Translations under genes and position numbers: made by a program
Shown here: in pieces, positions 51,357 to 60,913 of the stretch
Layout: every line of letters begins with the position of its first letter
How positions within the stretch are numbered: position 1 is the stretch's first letter
Source: JTS-RE37 sp963756115
Lineage (GTDB): Bacteria > Bacteroidota > Bacteroidia > Flavobacteriales > Flavobacteriaceae
NCBI GenBank assembly: GCA_963756115.1
Contig: CAVWMN010000003.1
Location: 744,001-808,000 of the forward strand
Direction of reading: 5' to 3'
DNA: 64,000 nucleotides
Notes under the pieces: model-generated
Seen by the model: the letters and a program-made list of their open reading frames with translations, nothing else
The model's database searches: none
Told to the model about the DNA's origin: nothing

Positions 51357-54300
51357 TAGTATTAAAATAGTTTTTAACCTTATCCTGAAAAATTTGGTGC
51401 AAAGGTAAGGTTTGTCTATTTAAAATCTCAATATCATCCCTGGATTCCTTGAGCAGTTCAGGCCTTGTGGTAATTGGATTGGTAAAAATCCGTTTATTTG
51501 CCTCACTTTCCCTTTCCTTTTTTTCACCCTGCTTCAAAGTAGCATTTTCCAGTTTAAGCAACTGATGCTCTATGGTATTCATTTTAGCAATTGTTCGCTG
51601 GGTTATCCCATTCTCCAACAAATCATTTTCGAAATCCTCCATTTGCCGGATCAACTTTCGGGCCAGCTGTTTGTCCGCTGCCTGTATCATGTCCTCCAGC
51701 TGCTTCTCCAGCTGCTCCCGTATCAATTGCTGCTCCTTGTAAATTTCATATAATTCCTGCAATGATTCTTCAGTACCGCCCCCACCGGCACCCTCACCAT
51801 CCTGTTTCCCATTATTGCCCTTCCCTGCTTCCCCCTTCTCGCCGTTGCCATCTTCCCCTTCTGAACCGGACTTTCCGGATTCAGGACCCTTATCATTTCC
51901 ATTCTCCCCTTTGCCATCCTTACCCTGCTCCCCGGAACTACCCGTTTGGCCCGACTCCCCGGCCTGACCCATCTTCTCCTTCAATTCCCCCTGCCCTTTA
52001 ATAATATCCGGCAATTGAAAGCCTTCTTCCCCACTGCCGGATCCGGCTCCACGGGCCATACTTTCCTGCATATTATCCAAAATATTGGCCAGGTAATCCG
52101 CCAGGTTGTTAGATGCGGTCAGCACATACTGCTGATAAGATACCCCCTGGTATACCTGGTTGTCCGCTATGCTTTCCAGTGACTTGTCGATATTGTAATA
52201 CACCTCTGTGATCTGTTCGTTGACAAACTCAGAAAGCTCCGCCCTTCGGAGGGACAATGCAAACAAGCTGTCATCTACATGTTCGAACAATTGCCGCAGC
52301 TCCTGCTGACTCCGGACACTATTTGAATAATGGGAAACATCCTGCTCTGAAACAGCCAACTTATCATATAAATTCTCCTGCTTAAATGAAAAGGTAACCA
52401 GGTTATCCAGAATTTGGCGAAGCATCTCAGCATCTTCAGATATGGTCGATCCTCCACCCGAGGCAGAAGCCGACTGTTTCAGGTCATCGCTCATCTCTTT
52501 AATTTTTTCCGATGCAGCCTTTTGCTTTTGACTCGCCTTCTGGCTGTTTTCCGCTCCCCCCTCTTTTCCTGCCTGCTCTGCTCCTTTTTGTTTCAGCAAT
52601 TCTTCCAGGGCTTCCTTTTGATCTGATCGGACACGCTCTTCCTTCGACTTATCAATATTCAATGGCAAAGGCTTCTTTAATTCCTGATTATCCTTTTTTA
52701 ATTCCCCCAGCTCCTTTGCCAATTCATCAAATGCGCGATTATATTGTTCCTGCAGGACTGCCGCAATACTGTCGAGCTCCGTTCCCGCCTTCGTCAAGAT
52801 TTCCTGCTCCTTTGCCAGTTCTTCCAGGTCCCTTGCCAGTTGGGCTGCTTTCTCCGTTACATAATACCTTTTGGTCAGTTCCAGCAGCTGCTCCAGGCCC
52901 CTTTCGCTATTTTGCTGCTTCTTCCCCAGTTCTTCCAGTCTTTTGGAAAGGTCTTCCTTATCGATCTTATCCGCTATCTTATCAAGTTCCTTCAGGAGTT
53001 TTTCGTTTTTCCTTGCCTCTATTTCCTGCCGTTCCAATCGCTCCTGTAACAATTTATTCAAAGGATCCTCGGAATCATTCCTTTTGAGGTTTTCCTTTAA
53101 CTGACTGCTGAATTTCTGCATCAACTGCTCCTGTTGCTCCTGTTTGCGAAGGAAATCCCTGATCTGTCGCTGGTCATTAAAATTAAGGCTGCTCTTTTCC
53201 TTTTGTTGCTGGTTTAACTTATGAAGTGTCTCCTTCTGCTCTTTAAAGCCATCCAGAGAGCGGTCCATATTATCAAGGATTGAATTCTGAAATTGGAGTT
53301 CCTTATTTCTGATCTCGTTAGCGTTGAGCACATCCATAGTAAAAACCTGGCTTTTGGAAGCTTTTCCCCCGCGCAAACCATCATTGTCAATAGCCTGAAA
53401 ATACAGTTGGTAGTTCTTCCCCTCTGCAAGCTGTAAGCCCGATGGGAAGGTGTAATAGAACTGGTCAAAATTCACATTGGGCCTGGAAATCTCTATCTTC
53501 TGGATAGCTTCGGAATCATCTGCGGGATAACAGATAACCTCTATCAGCGTCAATTTGTAATCGTCTGATGCCTCCCCTGAAAAATAAGCAATATTGGGAT
53601 TCAATGAATCCAATACCTGGCCTACCTTCAGGGAAGGATAGGCATCCTTTATTACGTGGAAGGCATATTCCAGTTTTTCGAAATCCGCAACATTTTCATT
53701 GGATGTCGATACGGTATAGGCCATGTCAGTATATACCCTTTTTCCCAAACTGAAACTTTCAGCATTCCTGATAAACCTTTCAGTGCTGTCCCGTGTGATC
53801 AGTTGAATATCCCGTGTATGTTTCCCCAGGATTTCCCAATTTACCATGGTACCTTCGGGAAAAGTAGCGTTACCGGTGCTTTTTAAAATTTCATCCGGTC
53901 TATTCAGGTAATCCGGAAAATCAAGTGTAATTGAAAAATCATGTATCGCAGGCGTTTTTAGGGCTACCAGCTCATATTCGGGAGATCGTAATTTATTTGC
54001 CTTTAGATGGAACCTGGTGTCCTGCAGGGGAGGGACAAATGTATACTGGTAACGGCCATCCTGCTCCTGCAGCAGGTAGTCTGTCCCATTGAGATGGATA
54101 TACACCTCTTCCGGTTTTACATCGCCTTCCGTTACAACCTGCAGCTTGTATGTTTCATTCTCCAGAACATTCAGGCTGCCGGAGACCAGTTTAAAAACAA
54201 AAGGGGCTGGAGGTGCATACGCCAGGTCGTAGTTTACCACCCGTTTATAGGAGCCCAGGAACGGATTCAAATTCCCCGAAATCCAGATAATCCCAAAAAC

Positions 54301-54792
54301 AACCGCCGGAATAAGCAGGTATTTGGTATATTTTAAATTTTCCCGCAGATCAATTGCTTTTACAAATGGAATGGGACTTAACTGATTGGAACGCTGTTCA
54401 ATACTTGCCAGTAATAATTCCGATTGGTCTTTATCTTCGGCAAGGTCGAGCAGGTTGTACAATTTATCATCTACTTCGGGAAAATACCTGCCGATAAGGA
54501 GGGAAGCCTGTTTGTTGCTGATTCCCTTTCTAAACCGGAAGAGATAGCAGCCCGGGATGATGATAAAGCGGTAGAGCAAATAGGATTCAACGCCCAGGAA
54601 CAGGACCAGCAAGGCCAGCCGCCCGGGGGAACTCAGCCAGAGGTAGTATTCCACTCCTAAAACAAAAAAGAGGAAGACAAATCCCAGGAACAGGAACAGG
54701 ATCACCCCTTTCAATAGCATTTTGGTATAATACTTCCTGCTAAATTGATCCAGTTTATAGCGTATGTTCGAATAGGTGTCCAGAATCGGCAT
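51349..54792 (-). CDS. DUF4175 family large membrane protein
   Basis: A 1147-residue protein conserved in Bacteroidota with no known function. The N-terminus holds three hydrophobic segments (about residues 25-45, 55-75 and 155-172), followed by beta-rich domains to about residue 490. A very long charged coiled-coil region rich in Glu, Lys, Gln and Leu comes next, and then a Gly/Glu/Lys/Ser-rich disordered stretch (about residues 955-1010) with collagen-like spacing of glycines. The C-terminus is helical again. It is the first gene of the DUF4175-ybeY-mnmG run. A structural role at the membrane is possible but unproven. Confidence 0.85.
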   Translation of the reverse strand: MPILDTYSNIRYKLDQFSRKYYTKMLLKGVILFLFLGFVFLFFVLGVEYYLWLSSPGRLALLVLFLGVESYLLYRFIIIPGCYLFRFRKGISNKQASLLIGRYFPEVDDKLYNLLDLAEDKDQSELLLASIEQRSNQLSPIPFVKAIDLRENLKYTKYLLIPAVVFGIIWISGNLNPFLGSYKRVVNYDLAYAPPAPFVFKLVSGSLNVLENETYKLQVVTEGDVKPEEVYIHLNGTDYLLQEQDGRYQYTFVPPLQDTRFHLKANKLRSPEYELVALKTPAIHDFSITLDFPDYLNRPDEILKSTGNATFPEGTMVNWEILGKHTRDIQLITRDSTERFIRNAESFSLGKRVYTDMAYTVSTSNENVADFEKLEYAFHVIKDAYPSLKVGQVLDSLNPNIAYFSGEASDDYKLTLIEVICYPADDSEAIQKIEISRPNVNFDQFYYTFPSGLQLAEGKNYQLYFQAIDNDGLRGGKASKSQVFTMDVLNANEIRNKELQFQNSILDNMDRSLDGFKEQKETLHKLNQQQKEKSSLNFNDQRQIRDFLRKQEQQEQLMQKFSSQLKENLKRNDSEDPLNKLLQERLERQEIEARKNEKLLKELDKIADKIDKEDLSKRLEELGKKQQNSERGLEQLLELTKRYYVTEKAAQLARDLEELAKEQEILTKAGTELDSIAAVLQEQYNRAFDELAKELGELKKDNQELKKPLPLNIDKSKEERVRSDQKEALEELLKQKGAEQAGKEGGAENSQKASQKQKAASEKIKEMSDDLKQSASASGGGSTISEDAEMLRQILDNLVTFSFKQENLYDKLAVSEQDVSHYSNSVRSQQELRQLFEHVDDSLFALSLRRAELSEFVNEQITEVYYNIDKSLESIADNQVYQGVSYQQYVLTASNNLADYLANILDNMQESMARGAGSGSGEEGFQLPDIIKGQGELKEKMGQAGESGQTGSSGEQGKDGKGENGNDKGPESGKSGSEGEDGNGEKGEAGKGNNGKQDGEGAGGGGTEESLQELYEIYKEQQLIREQLEKQLEDMIQAADKQLARKLIRQMEDFENDLLENGITQRTIAKMNTIEHQLLKLENATLKQGEKKERESEANKRIFTNPITTRPELLKESRDDIEILNRQTLPLHQIFQDKVKNYFNTND

Positions 54793-54982
54793 AATTTAAT
54801 ACCAAGATACCGGTTACTGGAAAAAAGGGACTCAAAAATTTGTTAAAAAGCAGCCAATGAAGCATTTAAAACGACCAGGAGCCTCATTATATCCTGGTCA
54901 GGGCTATATCCCATAGCTTTATTTCGGAAACATTCAACGTCCAACCCAATAGCAATCCCCTAAATTTACCCCGGAGATCGCG

Positions 54983-55012
54983 CTGCTCCGCTGGGGTGTT
55001 TTTATATCTTTG
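54983..55012 (+). promoter_or_regulatory. Bacteroidota-type promoter of gltX
   Basis: TATCTTTG (55005-55012) fits TAnnTTTG with a partial -33 element CTG (54983-54985) 19 bases upstream. The ATG at 55030 would follow a leader of about 12 bases. Confidence 0.4.
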
Positions 55013-55029
55013 CGCTTCAATTCACATTC

Positions 55030-56550
55030 ATGAGCCGGAAAGTACGAGTACGTTTTGCGCCCAGTCCAACAGGGCCTCTGCATATAGGTGGGGTCCGAAC
55101 GGCTTTATTCAATTATCTGTATGCCAAAAAGCATGGCGGTGATTTTATCCTCAGGATTGAGGATACGGATCAAAGCCGCTATGTGCCCGGTACCGAGCAG
55201 TATATAATCGATTCGCTAAACTGGTGCGGTATCCCCTACGATGAGGGGCCGGATAAGCCCGGAAACTATGGCCCCTACCGTCAAAGTGAGCGCAAACACC
55301 TCTATGGCACCTATGCACTCCAACTTGTGGAGAAAGGGATGGCTTATTATGCATTCGATACCCCGGAATCCCTGGATCAGCACAGGCAAGACCATGAGTC
55401 TAAAGGCAAAACATTTATTTACAATTGGCATAACCGAAAAAAATTAAGGAATTCGCTTTCCCTCGCTTCGGATGAGACACAGGCCCTGCTCAATAGCGGG
55501 GTGGACTATGTGATAAGGTTTAAAACTCCCCAGGATGAAGTGCTACACCTGGAGGATAGCATCCGGGGTGCTATAACCATAGACACCAATATCCTGGACG
55601 ATAAGGTTCTGTTCAAAAGCGATGGGATGCCAACATACCACCTAGCCAATATCGTGGATGATCACTTGATGGAAATCACCCATGTGATCCGGGGCGAGGA
55701 ATGGCTGCCCTCCCTCGCATTGCACTTTCAGCTCTATAAGGCATTTGATTGGGAGGTACCTCAGTTTGCCCATTTGCCCCTGATCCTGAAACCGGAAGGA
55801 AAAGGAAAACTCAGTAAGCGCGATGGTGAAAAGATGGGATTTCCGGTATTTCCACTTTCCTGGGAGCGATCTGTAGGTTACCGGGATGCCGGCTATTTCC
55901 CGGAGGCCGTTATCAATTTTCTGGCTATGCTGGGATGGAATCCCGGAACAGAGCAGGAGATCTTTTCCCTTGCCGAACTGACAAAAGCATTTACACTGGA
56001 CAGGGTACATAAGGGCGGAGCTCGTTTCGATCCGGACAAAACCAAATGGTATAATCAACAATACCTTCAGCGATATCCCATTTCGGCGCTAACAGCAATG
56101 AGCATCCCCCTATTGCAGGGGAAAGGCGTAGATCCCGGAAGGCTGAACCCTGCTTATGTTTCTGAAGTTATTTCAAGTATCCGGGAACGGGCTACCTTTA
56201 TCTCCGACTTCTGGGATTTAGGCGCCTATTTCTTTGTGGCACCGGTACAGTATGAGGAAGGGGCCGTTAAAAAACATTGGAAACCGGACACGGCTTCGAT
56301 CCTGCAACAGCTTCAGGCTCTATTGGAAGGGCTTGAGGAATTCAATTCGGCAGCGATCGAGTCGGCCGTTAAGGGATGGATACAGTCATCCGGCATGTCA
56401 TTCGGAAAGGTGATGGCACCTCTACGCCTGGCACTTGTAGGAAGCTTAATGGGGCCCCATATATTCGACATCATGAGCCTCCTCGGCAAGCAGGAAAGTC
56501 TGGATCGGATCTCAAAGGCCCGAACTCTCCTGGGGGGAGAGTCAAAGTAG
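55030..56550 (+). CDS. gltX: Glutamyl-tRNA synthetase
   Basis: Class Ic aminoacyl-tRNA synthetase of 506 residues that charges tRNA-Glu. The HIGH-type motif is in FAPSPTGPLHIGGVRTALFN at the N-terminus, and the KMSKS-type loop is KLSKRDGEKMGFPVF. A separate GlnRS gene in the same window (58940-60625) implies this enzyme is discriminating and need not misacylate tRNA-Gln. Transcribed alone or with the SPFH gene 171 bases downstream. Confidence 0.97.
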   Translation: MSRKVRVRFAPSPTGPLHIGGVRTALFNYLYAKKHGGDFILRIEDTDQSRYVPGTEQYIIDSLNWCGIPYDEGPDKPGNYGPYRQSERKHLYGTYALQLVEKGMAYYAFDTPESLDQHRQDHESKGKTFIYNWHNRKKLRNSLSLASDETQALLNSGVDYVIRFKTPQDEVLHLEDSIRGAITIDTNILDDKVLFKSDGMPTYHLANIVDDHLMEITHVIRGEEWLPSLALHFQLYKAFDWEVPQFAHLPLILKPEGKGKLSKRDGEKMGFPVFPLSWERSVGYRDAGYFPEAVINFLAMLGWNPGTEQEIFSLAELTKAFTLDRVHKGGARFDPDKTKWYNQQYLQRYPISALTAMSIPLLQGKGVDPGRLNPAYVSEVISSIRERATFISDFWDLGAYFFVAPVQYEEGAVKKHWKPDTASILQQLQALLEGLEEFNSAAIESAVKGWIQSSGMSFGKVMAPLRLALVGSLMGPHIFDIMSLLGKQESLDRISKARTLLGGESK

Positions 56551-56721
56551 CGCATATTTTCCCTGATTATTTATCCCGGCTTACGGCAGCCTGGCCCCGG
56601 ATTCGGGTGACCTGCAACACCGTCCGGTGAAATTTATCAACAGTTGTAACAAAAGCGGCCGGAGCGGTACTCATATGCTAAAGTCTCACTATATTCAAAC
56701 CCTAACATAAAATCAATAACC

Positions 56722-57651
56722 ATGGGCAGTTTATTACTTATACCGATCATTTTATTTGGTTTGATCATCCTATTTTCCTCCTTTTTCATAGTAAAACAGC
56801 AAACCGCAGTGATCATAGAACGGTTCGGGAGATTTAACAGTATCCGTAATTCGGGTCTACAGATGAAGATTCCGCTGGTGGATCGTATCTCCGCCCGTTT
56901 AGGTCTCAAGATCCAACAACTCGATGTCATAGTTGAAACCAAGACGCTCGATGATGTATTCGTTAAACTCAAGGTTTCCGTGCAATATGTAGTAATCAAG
57001 GAAAAGGTATATGAGGCTTTCTATAAACTGGAATATCCCCATGACCAGATCACCTCCTATGTTTTTGACGTGGTCCGGGCAGAGGTGCCCAAGATGAAAC
57101 TGGATGATGTTTTCGTCAAAAAGGATGATATTGCAATTGCGGTCAAAGCGGAATTACAGGATGCCATGCTTGATTACGGGTATGATATCATCAAAACACT
57201 GGTAACGGATATCGATCCCGATTCCCAGGTTAAAGCGGCCATGAACCGCATCAATGCATCGGAGCGGGAAAAGATAGCCGCCCAGTTTGAAGGGGATGCT
57301 GCCCGTATCCTGATCGTGGAAAAAGCCAAGGCAGAAGCTGAAAGCAAGCGGCTTCAGGGCCAGGGGATTGCCGATCAGCGGAGGGAAATAGCAAGGGGGT
57401 TGGAAGAATCCGTGGAAGTTCTCAATAAGGTGGGGATCAATTCCCAGGAAGCCTCCGCCCTGATTGTGGTGACCCAGCATTATGATACGCTCCAGTCCAT
57501 AGGGGAACACACCAATGCCAACCTGATCCTGCTGCCTAACTCCCCGCAGGCGGGTAGCGATATGTTAAACAACATGGTAGCTTCCTTTACCGCGAGTAAT
57601 ATGATAGGAGAATCCATGAAAAAACAAAACCGGAAACCCCCAAAATCCTAG
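56722..57651 (+). CDS. SPFH/band 7 domain membrane protein (QmcA/stomatin-like)
   Basis: A 309-residue protein with an N-terminal transmembrane helix (residues 3-24) and an SPFH domain: VKQQTAVIIERFGRFN, then FVKLKVSVQYVVIKEKVYEAFY and VRAEVPKMKLDDVFVKKDDIA. A long amphipathic coiled coil rich in Ala, Glu and Lys follows (EGDAARILIVEKAKAEAESK), ending in NLILLPNSPQAGSD. Such proteins form large ring assemblies in membranes and modulate proteases or membrane order. A shared terminator follows at 57667. Confidence 0.92.
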   Translation: MGSLLLIPIILFGLIILFSSFFIVKQQTAVIIERFGRFNSIRNSGLQMKIPLVDRISARLGLKIQQLDVIVETKTLDDVFVKLKVSVQYVVIKEKVYEAFYKLEYPHDQITSYVFDVVRAEVPKMKLDDVFVKKDDIAIAVKAELQDAMLDYGYDIIKTLVTDIDPDSQVKAAMNRINASEREKIAAQFEGDAARILIVEKAKAEAESKRLQGQGIADQRREIARGLEESVEVLNKVGINSQEASALIVVTQHYDTLQSIGEHTNANLILLPNSPQAGSDMLNNMVASFTASNMIGESMKKQNRKPPKS

Positions 57652-57666
57652 GGCAGGTATCCGATA

Positions 57667-57709
57667 AAAGTAAACCCCGCCTATACTGCATAGACGGGGT
57701 TTTTACTTT
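57667..57709. terminator. Bidirectional intrinsic terminator between the SPFH gene and the DUF6327-like gene
   Basis: The arms AAAGTAAACCCCGCCTA and TAGACGGGGTTTTTACTTT pair along nearly their whole length around a short loop. The A-rich and T-rich outer arms provide T tracts in both directions, fitting the convergent genes ending at 57651 and 57724. Confidence 0.78.
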
Positions 57710-57723
57710 CTTTGGTAAGGGTG

Positions 57724-57942
57724 TCAGGAAATTTTCTTAAATATCTTTTTGGCGATCAGGGTGATCAGGATCTTTTGAATGATTCCTCCGAAACCGCCCA
57801 GGAGATTAGAAGGATATAAACTCTTCTTGGTATTCTCGTAATTATATTTAAGGCTTTCCTTATCTACTTCCTGTTGCAGTTTCAGGATTCTCAAATCTTT
57901 GTCAATCTCGCTGAACGAGGTATATCGCTTGGGTATCCTCAT
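57724..57942 (-). CDS. Small protein, DUF6327-like
   Basis: A 72-residue protein with a charged N-terminal helix (FSEIDKDLRILKLQQEVDKE) and a hydrophobic C-terminal segment ending KKIFKKIS. It resembles a short flavobacterial family (DUF6327, recalled rather than searched). Its start overlaps the stop of the holin-like gene by four bases, so it belongs to the three-gene unit with the YtxH protein. Likely a membrane-associated envelope-stress protein; function unknown. Confidence 0.72.
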   Translation of the reverse strand: MRIPKRYTSFSEIDKDLRILKLQQEVDKESLKYNYENTKKSLYPSNLLGGFGGIIQKILITLIAKKIFKKIS

Positions 57943-58289
57943 AATTCATCAAAATAAAATTCAGAAAACTTTTGCAACAAAGGTTTGTCCAATCTGTTGC
58001 GCAGCATGTAAAAAACCGCCCCGACAAGAAGGTAGAAAAGACCTACAATCAGGAAACCCATAAACGTATTGTTGAGCAACTGCCCGATACCGTAGGATGC
58101 TGCCAGGGAAAGGAAGAACAAAGTAAGCATAGCTGCCATCCCCAGAAGCAGTATTTTGGAAAAGGCCGCAACCCCCTGCATCATAAACTTAAACCCTTTA
58201 AGTTTATAGTAATCCTTGCTGCTGTCCAGGTAAGAACGGATACTTGCATCCGCTTCCGCAAAATTGTTCTTTATTTCTTCAAAAGCCAT
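57939..58289 (-). CDS. Phage-holin-III-like membrane protein (putative)
   Basis: A 116-residue protein with an N-terminal amphipathic region (SIRSYLDSSKDYYKLKGFKF) and two transmembrane helices at about residues 45-68 and 77-96. The layout is that of the holin-III-like family often paired with YtxH proteins in flavobacteria; despite the name these are chromosomal stress-related proteins, not phage lysis genes. Three bases separate it from the YtxH gene, and it overlaps the DUF6327-like gene by four. Confidence 0.72.
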   Translation of the reverse strand: MAFEEIKNNFAEADASIRSYLDSSKDYYKLKGFKFMMQGVAAFSKILLLGMAAMLTLFFLSLAASYGIGQLLNNTFMGFLIVGLFYLLVGAVFYMLRNRLDKPLLQKFSEFYFDEL

Positions 58290-58292
58290 GGC

Positions 58293-58622
58293 TTATTTCT
58301 GAAGTTCGGCATTCTTTTTCTTTAGATCGGCCAGTTTGCGCTCCAGCGTGGCTATAATATCATCTGCCTTATAGCTCATAGTTGAAATCGTATCCTCCAA
58401 TTTCCTTTCAAAATCAGCCTTTTTTGCATCCGCTGTTTTAACCAGTTCTTCGGAGGCCTTGGAGATCCGGGCCGAAATATCATCCTTCGCCACCAGGGCC
58501 TTATCTTTGATCTTCTTCCTTGTTTTCTCTCCTTTATCAGGGGCATACAAAATTCCCACACCTGCTCCAATAGCTGCTCCTGTTAAAAGGGCCAGCAATA
58601 CACTTCCACTATCTTTTGACAT
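58293..58622 (-). CDS. YtxH domain-containing protein
   Basis: A 109-residue protein. The N-terminal hydrophobic, Gly-rich helix VLLALLTGAAIGAGVGILYAPDKGEKTRKK is the YtxH signature (split here: GAAIGAGVGILYAPDKGEKT). The rest is a charged coiled coil. Homologues in Bacillus are general-stress proteins. First gene of the unit with the holin-like and DUF6327-like proteins. Confidence 0.88.
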   Translation of the reverse strand: MSKDSGSVLLALLTGAAIGAGVGILYAPDKGEKTRKKIKDKALVAKDDISARISKASEELVKTADAKKADFERKLEDTISTMSYKADDIIATLERKLADLKKKNAELQK

Positions 58623-58939
58623 AATTATACTTTTTTAAGGTTACTAATTTGTTACTATCCATAATGATACGGCATTTGAGTCAGAGTTCTTGTTAAGGGT
58701 TGGTTAATTCCCGGCTCAATGCCGTAGATTAAACGTGGCCCTTTACCGCCTCATCTTAATGGAAGGCACAATATACGGCGTATTTCCTGACTCCATTAAC
58801 TCCATCAATCATAAATTTAATGCGTATCAAAAGGGATTTTCAAGCACAGTCTGTTATAAGTCTGGGTTTCGGGGAATGCAAGGCCTTCCTGGGTTACAAG
58901 CTTTAAACTAATTGGTATTTTATTTACTGGGCAGGCTGT
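58623..58939. other. Intergenic stretch containing an inverted repeat, no gene seen
   Basis: The 317 bases lie between the YtxH start and the glnS stop. They hold the inverted repeat listed at 58668-58726. No open frame with a recognisable product was found on either strand. Confidence 0.5.
58668..58726. repeat. Inverted repeat with 13- and 12-base arms
   Basis: TACGGCATTTGAG (58668-58680) and CTCAATGCCGTA (58715-58726) are reverse complements apart from one bulged T, around a 34-base loop. There is no T run, so it does not look like a terminator. It could be a structured RNA or a binding site. Confidence 0.4.
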
Positions 58940-60625
58940 TTAATCATCCCCGCGCAATTTCTCCCAGCTATCCCGCAGGGGTACGGTACGGTTGAAGACC
59001 AGCTTCTCACTCGTTCTGTCCATGTCTACATTAAAATAGCCAAGCCGCTGGAATTGGAATATATCCCCGGGTTTTGCATCCTGAAGCCCGGGTTCTACAT
59101 AAGCGGTTACAATTTCCAAAGAGGAGGGATTGATGAATTCCAGAAAATCCTTATCCTTATGGGTATCCGGAACCGCATCTGAAAACAATCGGTCATACAG
59201 CCGAACTTCGGCCCTGACCGCATGTTTGCACGATACCCAGTGCAGTGTCCCTTTTACTTTGCGCAAACTTTCCTCCGTGCCGCTTCCACTTTTACTTTTT
59301 GGGTCATACGTACAATGAACCTCCGTTATAGTGCCATCGGTATCTTTTTTGAAAGACGCTGCTTTAATGATATAACCGTTTTTTAAGCGCACTTCCCCCC
59401 CCGGCTTCAGCCTGAAAAATTTGCGATTGGCTTCTTCCCGGAAGTCTTCCTTTTCAATATACAATTCTCGTGAAAAAGGGATCTGCCTGGATCCCGCACG
59501 GTCATCTTCCGGGTTATTTTCTGCTTCCAGCCATTCTTCCTGTCCTTCCGGATAATTGAGGATAATCAATTTCAGGGGATCCAACACCGCCATTACCCTG
59601 GGCGCTATCTTATTCAGGTGTTCCCTGACATGAAATTCCAGCAATGCCACGTCCACTACATTTTCCCGTTTGGCAATCCCAATGGTATCCGCAAAATTCC
59701 GGATGGCCTCCGCCGTATACCCCCTGCGCCGCATTCCTGAAATTGTTGGCATGCGGGGATCATCCCAGCCCGTTACATGGCCCTGTTCCACCAATTGCAG
59801 CAATTTTCGTTTGCTGACAACAGTATGGCTTAAATTCCTACGGGCAAATTCGCGCTGCTTCGGTCGTAATTTCCCGGGCTCCTGCACCTGGTCCAGGAAC
59901 CATTCATACAATTCCCGGTGGGGTGCAAATTCCAGCGTACATAAGGAATGGGTAACTTGTTCAATATAATCACTCTGTCCGTGCGCCCAATCGTACATGG
60001 GATAAATACACCAATCGGTATTCGTTCTGTGATGTGCCCGGTTTAGAATGCGGTACATGATAGGGTCCCGCAGCAGCATATTTGGGGAGGCCATATCGAT
60101 CTTAGCCCGCAGGACATGGCTCCCTTCGGGGAATTGGCCTTCTTTCATCCCTTTAAAAAGTGCCAGGTTTTCCGCTACCGTACGATTCCGGTATGGCCCC
60201 GCAACACCAGGTTCAGTAGGGGTTCCCTTCTGTTCTGCCATGGCTTCCGAAGACTGGCTGTCAACATAGGCCTTCCCGGCCTGTATCAGCGCTACAGCCC
60301 ATTGGTACAATTGCCCGAAATAATCTGAGGCATAGCATTCGTGTGCCCATTCATATCCCAGCCATTCCACATCCCGCTTGATGGCTTCTACATACTCCTG
60401 TTCCTCCCTGGCGGGGTTTGTGTCGTCAAAACGCAGGTTTACCGGGGCTCCGTACCGGAGTCCCAGTCCAAAATTGAGGCAAATAGAACTGGCATGGCCA
60501 ATATGGAGATATCCATTGGGTTCCGGTGGAAAGCGGAATCGTAAATCATTCCGCGGAAAACCGGAATCAAGGTCCTCCTCTACGATATGCTCAATAAAAT
60601 TAAGCGATCTGCTCACGTCACTCAT
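58940..60625 (-). CDS. glnS: Glutaminyl-tRNA synthetase
   Basis: Class Ic synthetase of 561 residues that charges tRNA-Gln directly. The HIGH-type motif is in RFPPEPNGYLHIGHASS, LRFDDTNPAREEQEYV follows, and the KMSKS-type loop is VVSKRKLLQLVEQG. The C-terminal part is the two-barrel anticodon-binding domain. GlnRS is of eukaryotic-type origin and patchily present in bacteria, but it is usual in Bacteroidota. A -7 promoter element sits at 60645-60652. Confidence 0.97.
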   Translation of the reverse strand: MSDVSRSLNFIEHIVEEDLDSGFPRNDLRFRFPPEPNGYLHIGHASSICLNFGLGLRYGAPVNLRFDDTNPAREEQEYVEAIKRDVEWLGYEWAHECYASDYFGQLYQWAVALIQAGKAYVDSQSSEAMAEQKGTPTEPGVAGPYRNRTVAENLALFKGMKEGQFPEGSHVLRAKIDMASPNMLLRDPIMYRILNRAHHRTNTDWCIYPMYDWAHGQSDYIEQVTHSLCTLEFAPHRELYEWFLDQVQEPGKLRPKQREFARRNLSHTVVSKRKLLQLVEQGHVTGWDDPRMPTISGMRRRGYTAEAIRNFADTIGIAKRENVVDVALLEFHVREHLNKIAPRVMAVLDPLKLIILNYPEGQEEWLEAENNPEDDRAGSRQIPFSRELYIEKEDFREEANRKFFRLKPGGEVRLKNGYIIKAASFKKDTDGTITEVHCTYDPKSKSGSGTEESLRKVKGTLHWVSCKHAVRAEVRLYDRLFSDAVPDTHKDKDFLEFINPSSLEIVTAYVEPGLQDAKPGDIFQFQRLGYFNVDMDRTSEKLVFNRTVPLRDSWEKLRGDD

Positions 60626-60644
60626 CCCATATAATTTGAAGCTG

Positions 60645-60652
60645 CAAATGTA
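60645..60652 (-). promoter_or_regulatory. -7 promoter element of glnS
   Basis: TACATTTG on the minus strand fits TAnnTTTG, 20 bases before the ATG at 60625. Confidence 0.4.
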
Positions 60653-60913
60653 AGAAAAAGCCCGATAAATACGCGTTTGAATTCCCTAACCATACAAATA
60701 CAACCATTTCACAACAAATTCAATTGGGGCTACAACATTAAATTTCCCGGGTATTAATTATATGGCATATTTGTTATTGAAAACTATGGGTCCGGTGAAG
60801 TAATCCTATTGCCTCCGGATCGGGGCACCGAGAAATACCAGGAACCATTGGTTTTACCCAAATCCAAATCGAACGACCGGTAAAACTGTAGTTCCCTAAA
60901 ACTACAACTACTT

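Noticed and set aside
57939..58289. Prophage remnant suggested by a holin-like protein
   Set aside because: No other phage gene is nearby; the neighbours (YtxH, DUF6327-like) show this is a chromosomal stress-type unit.
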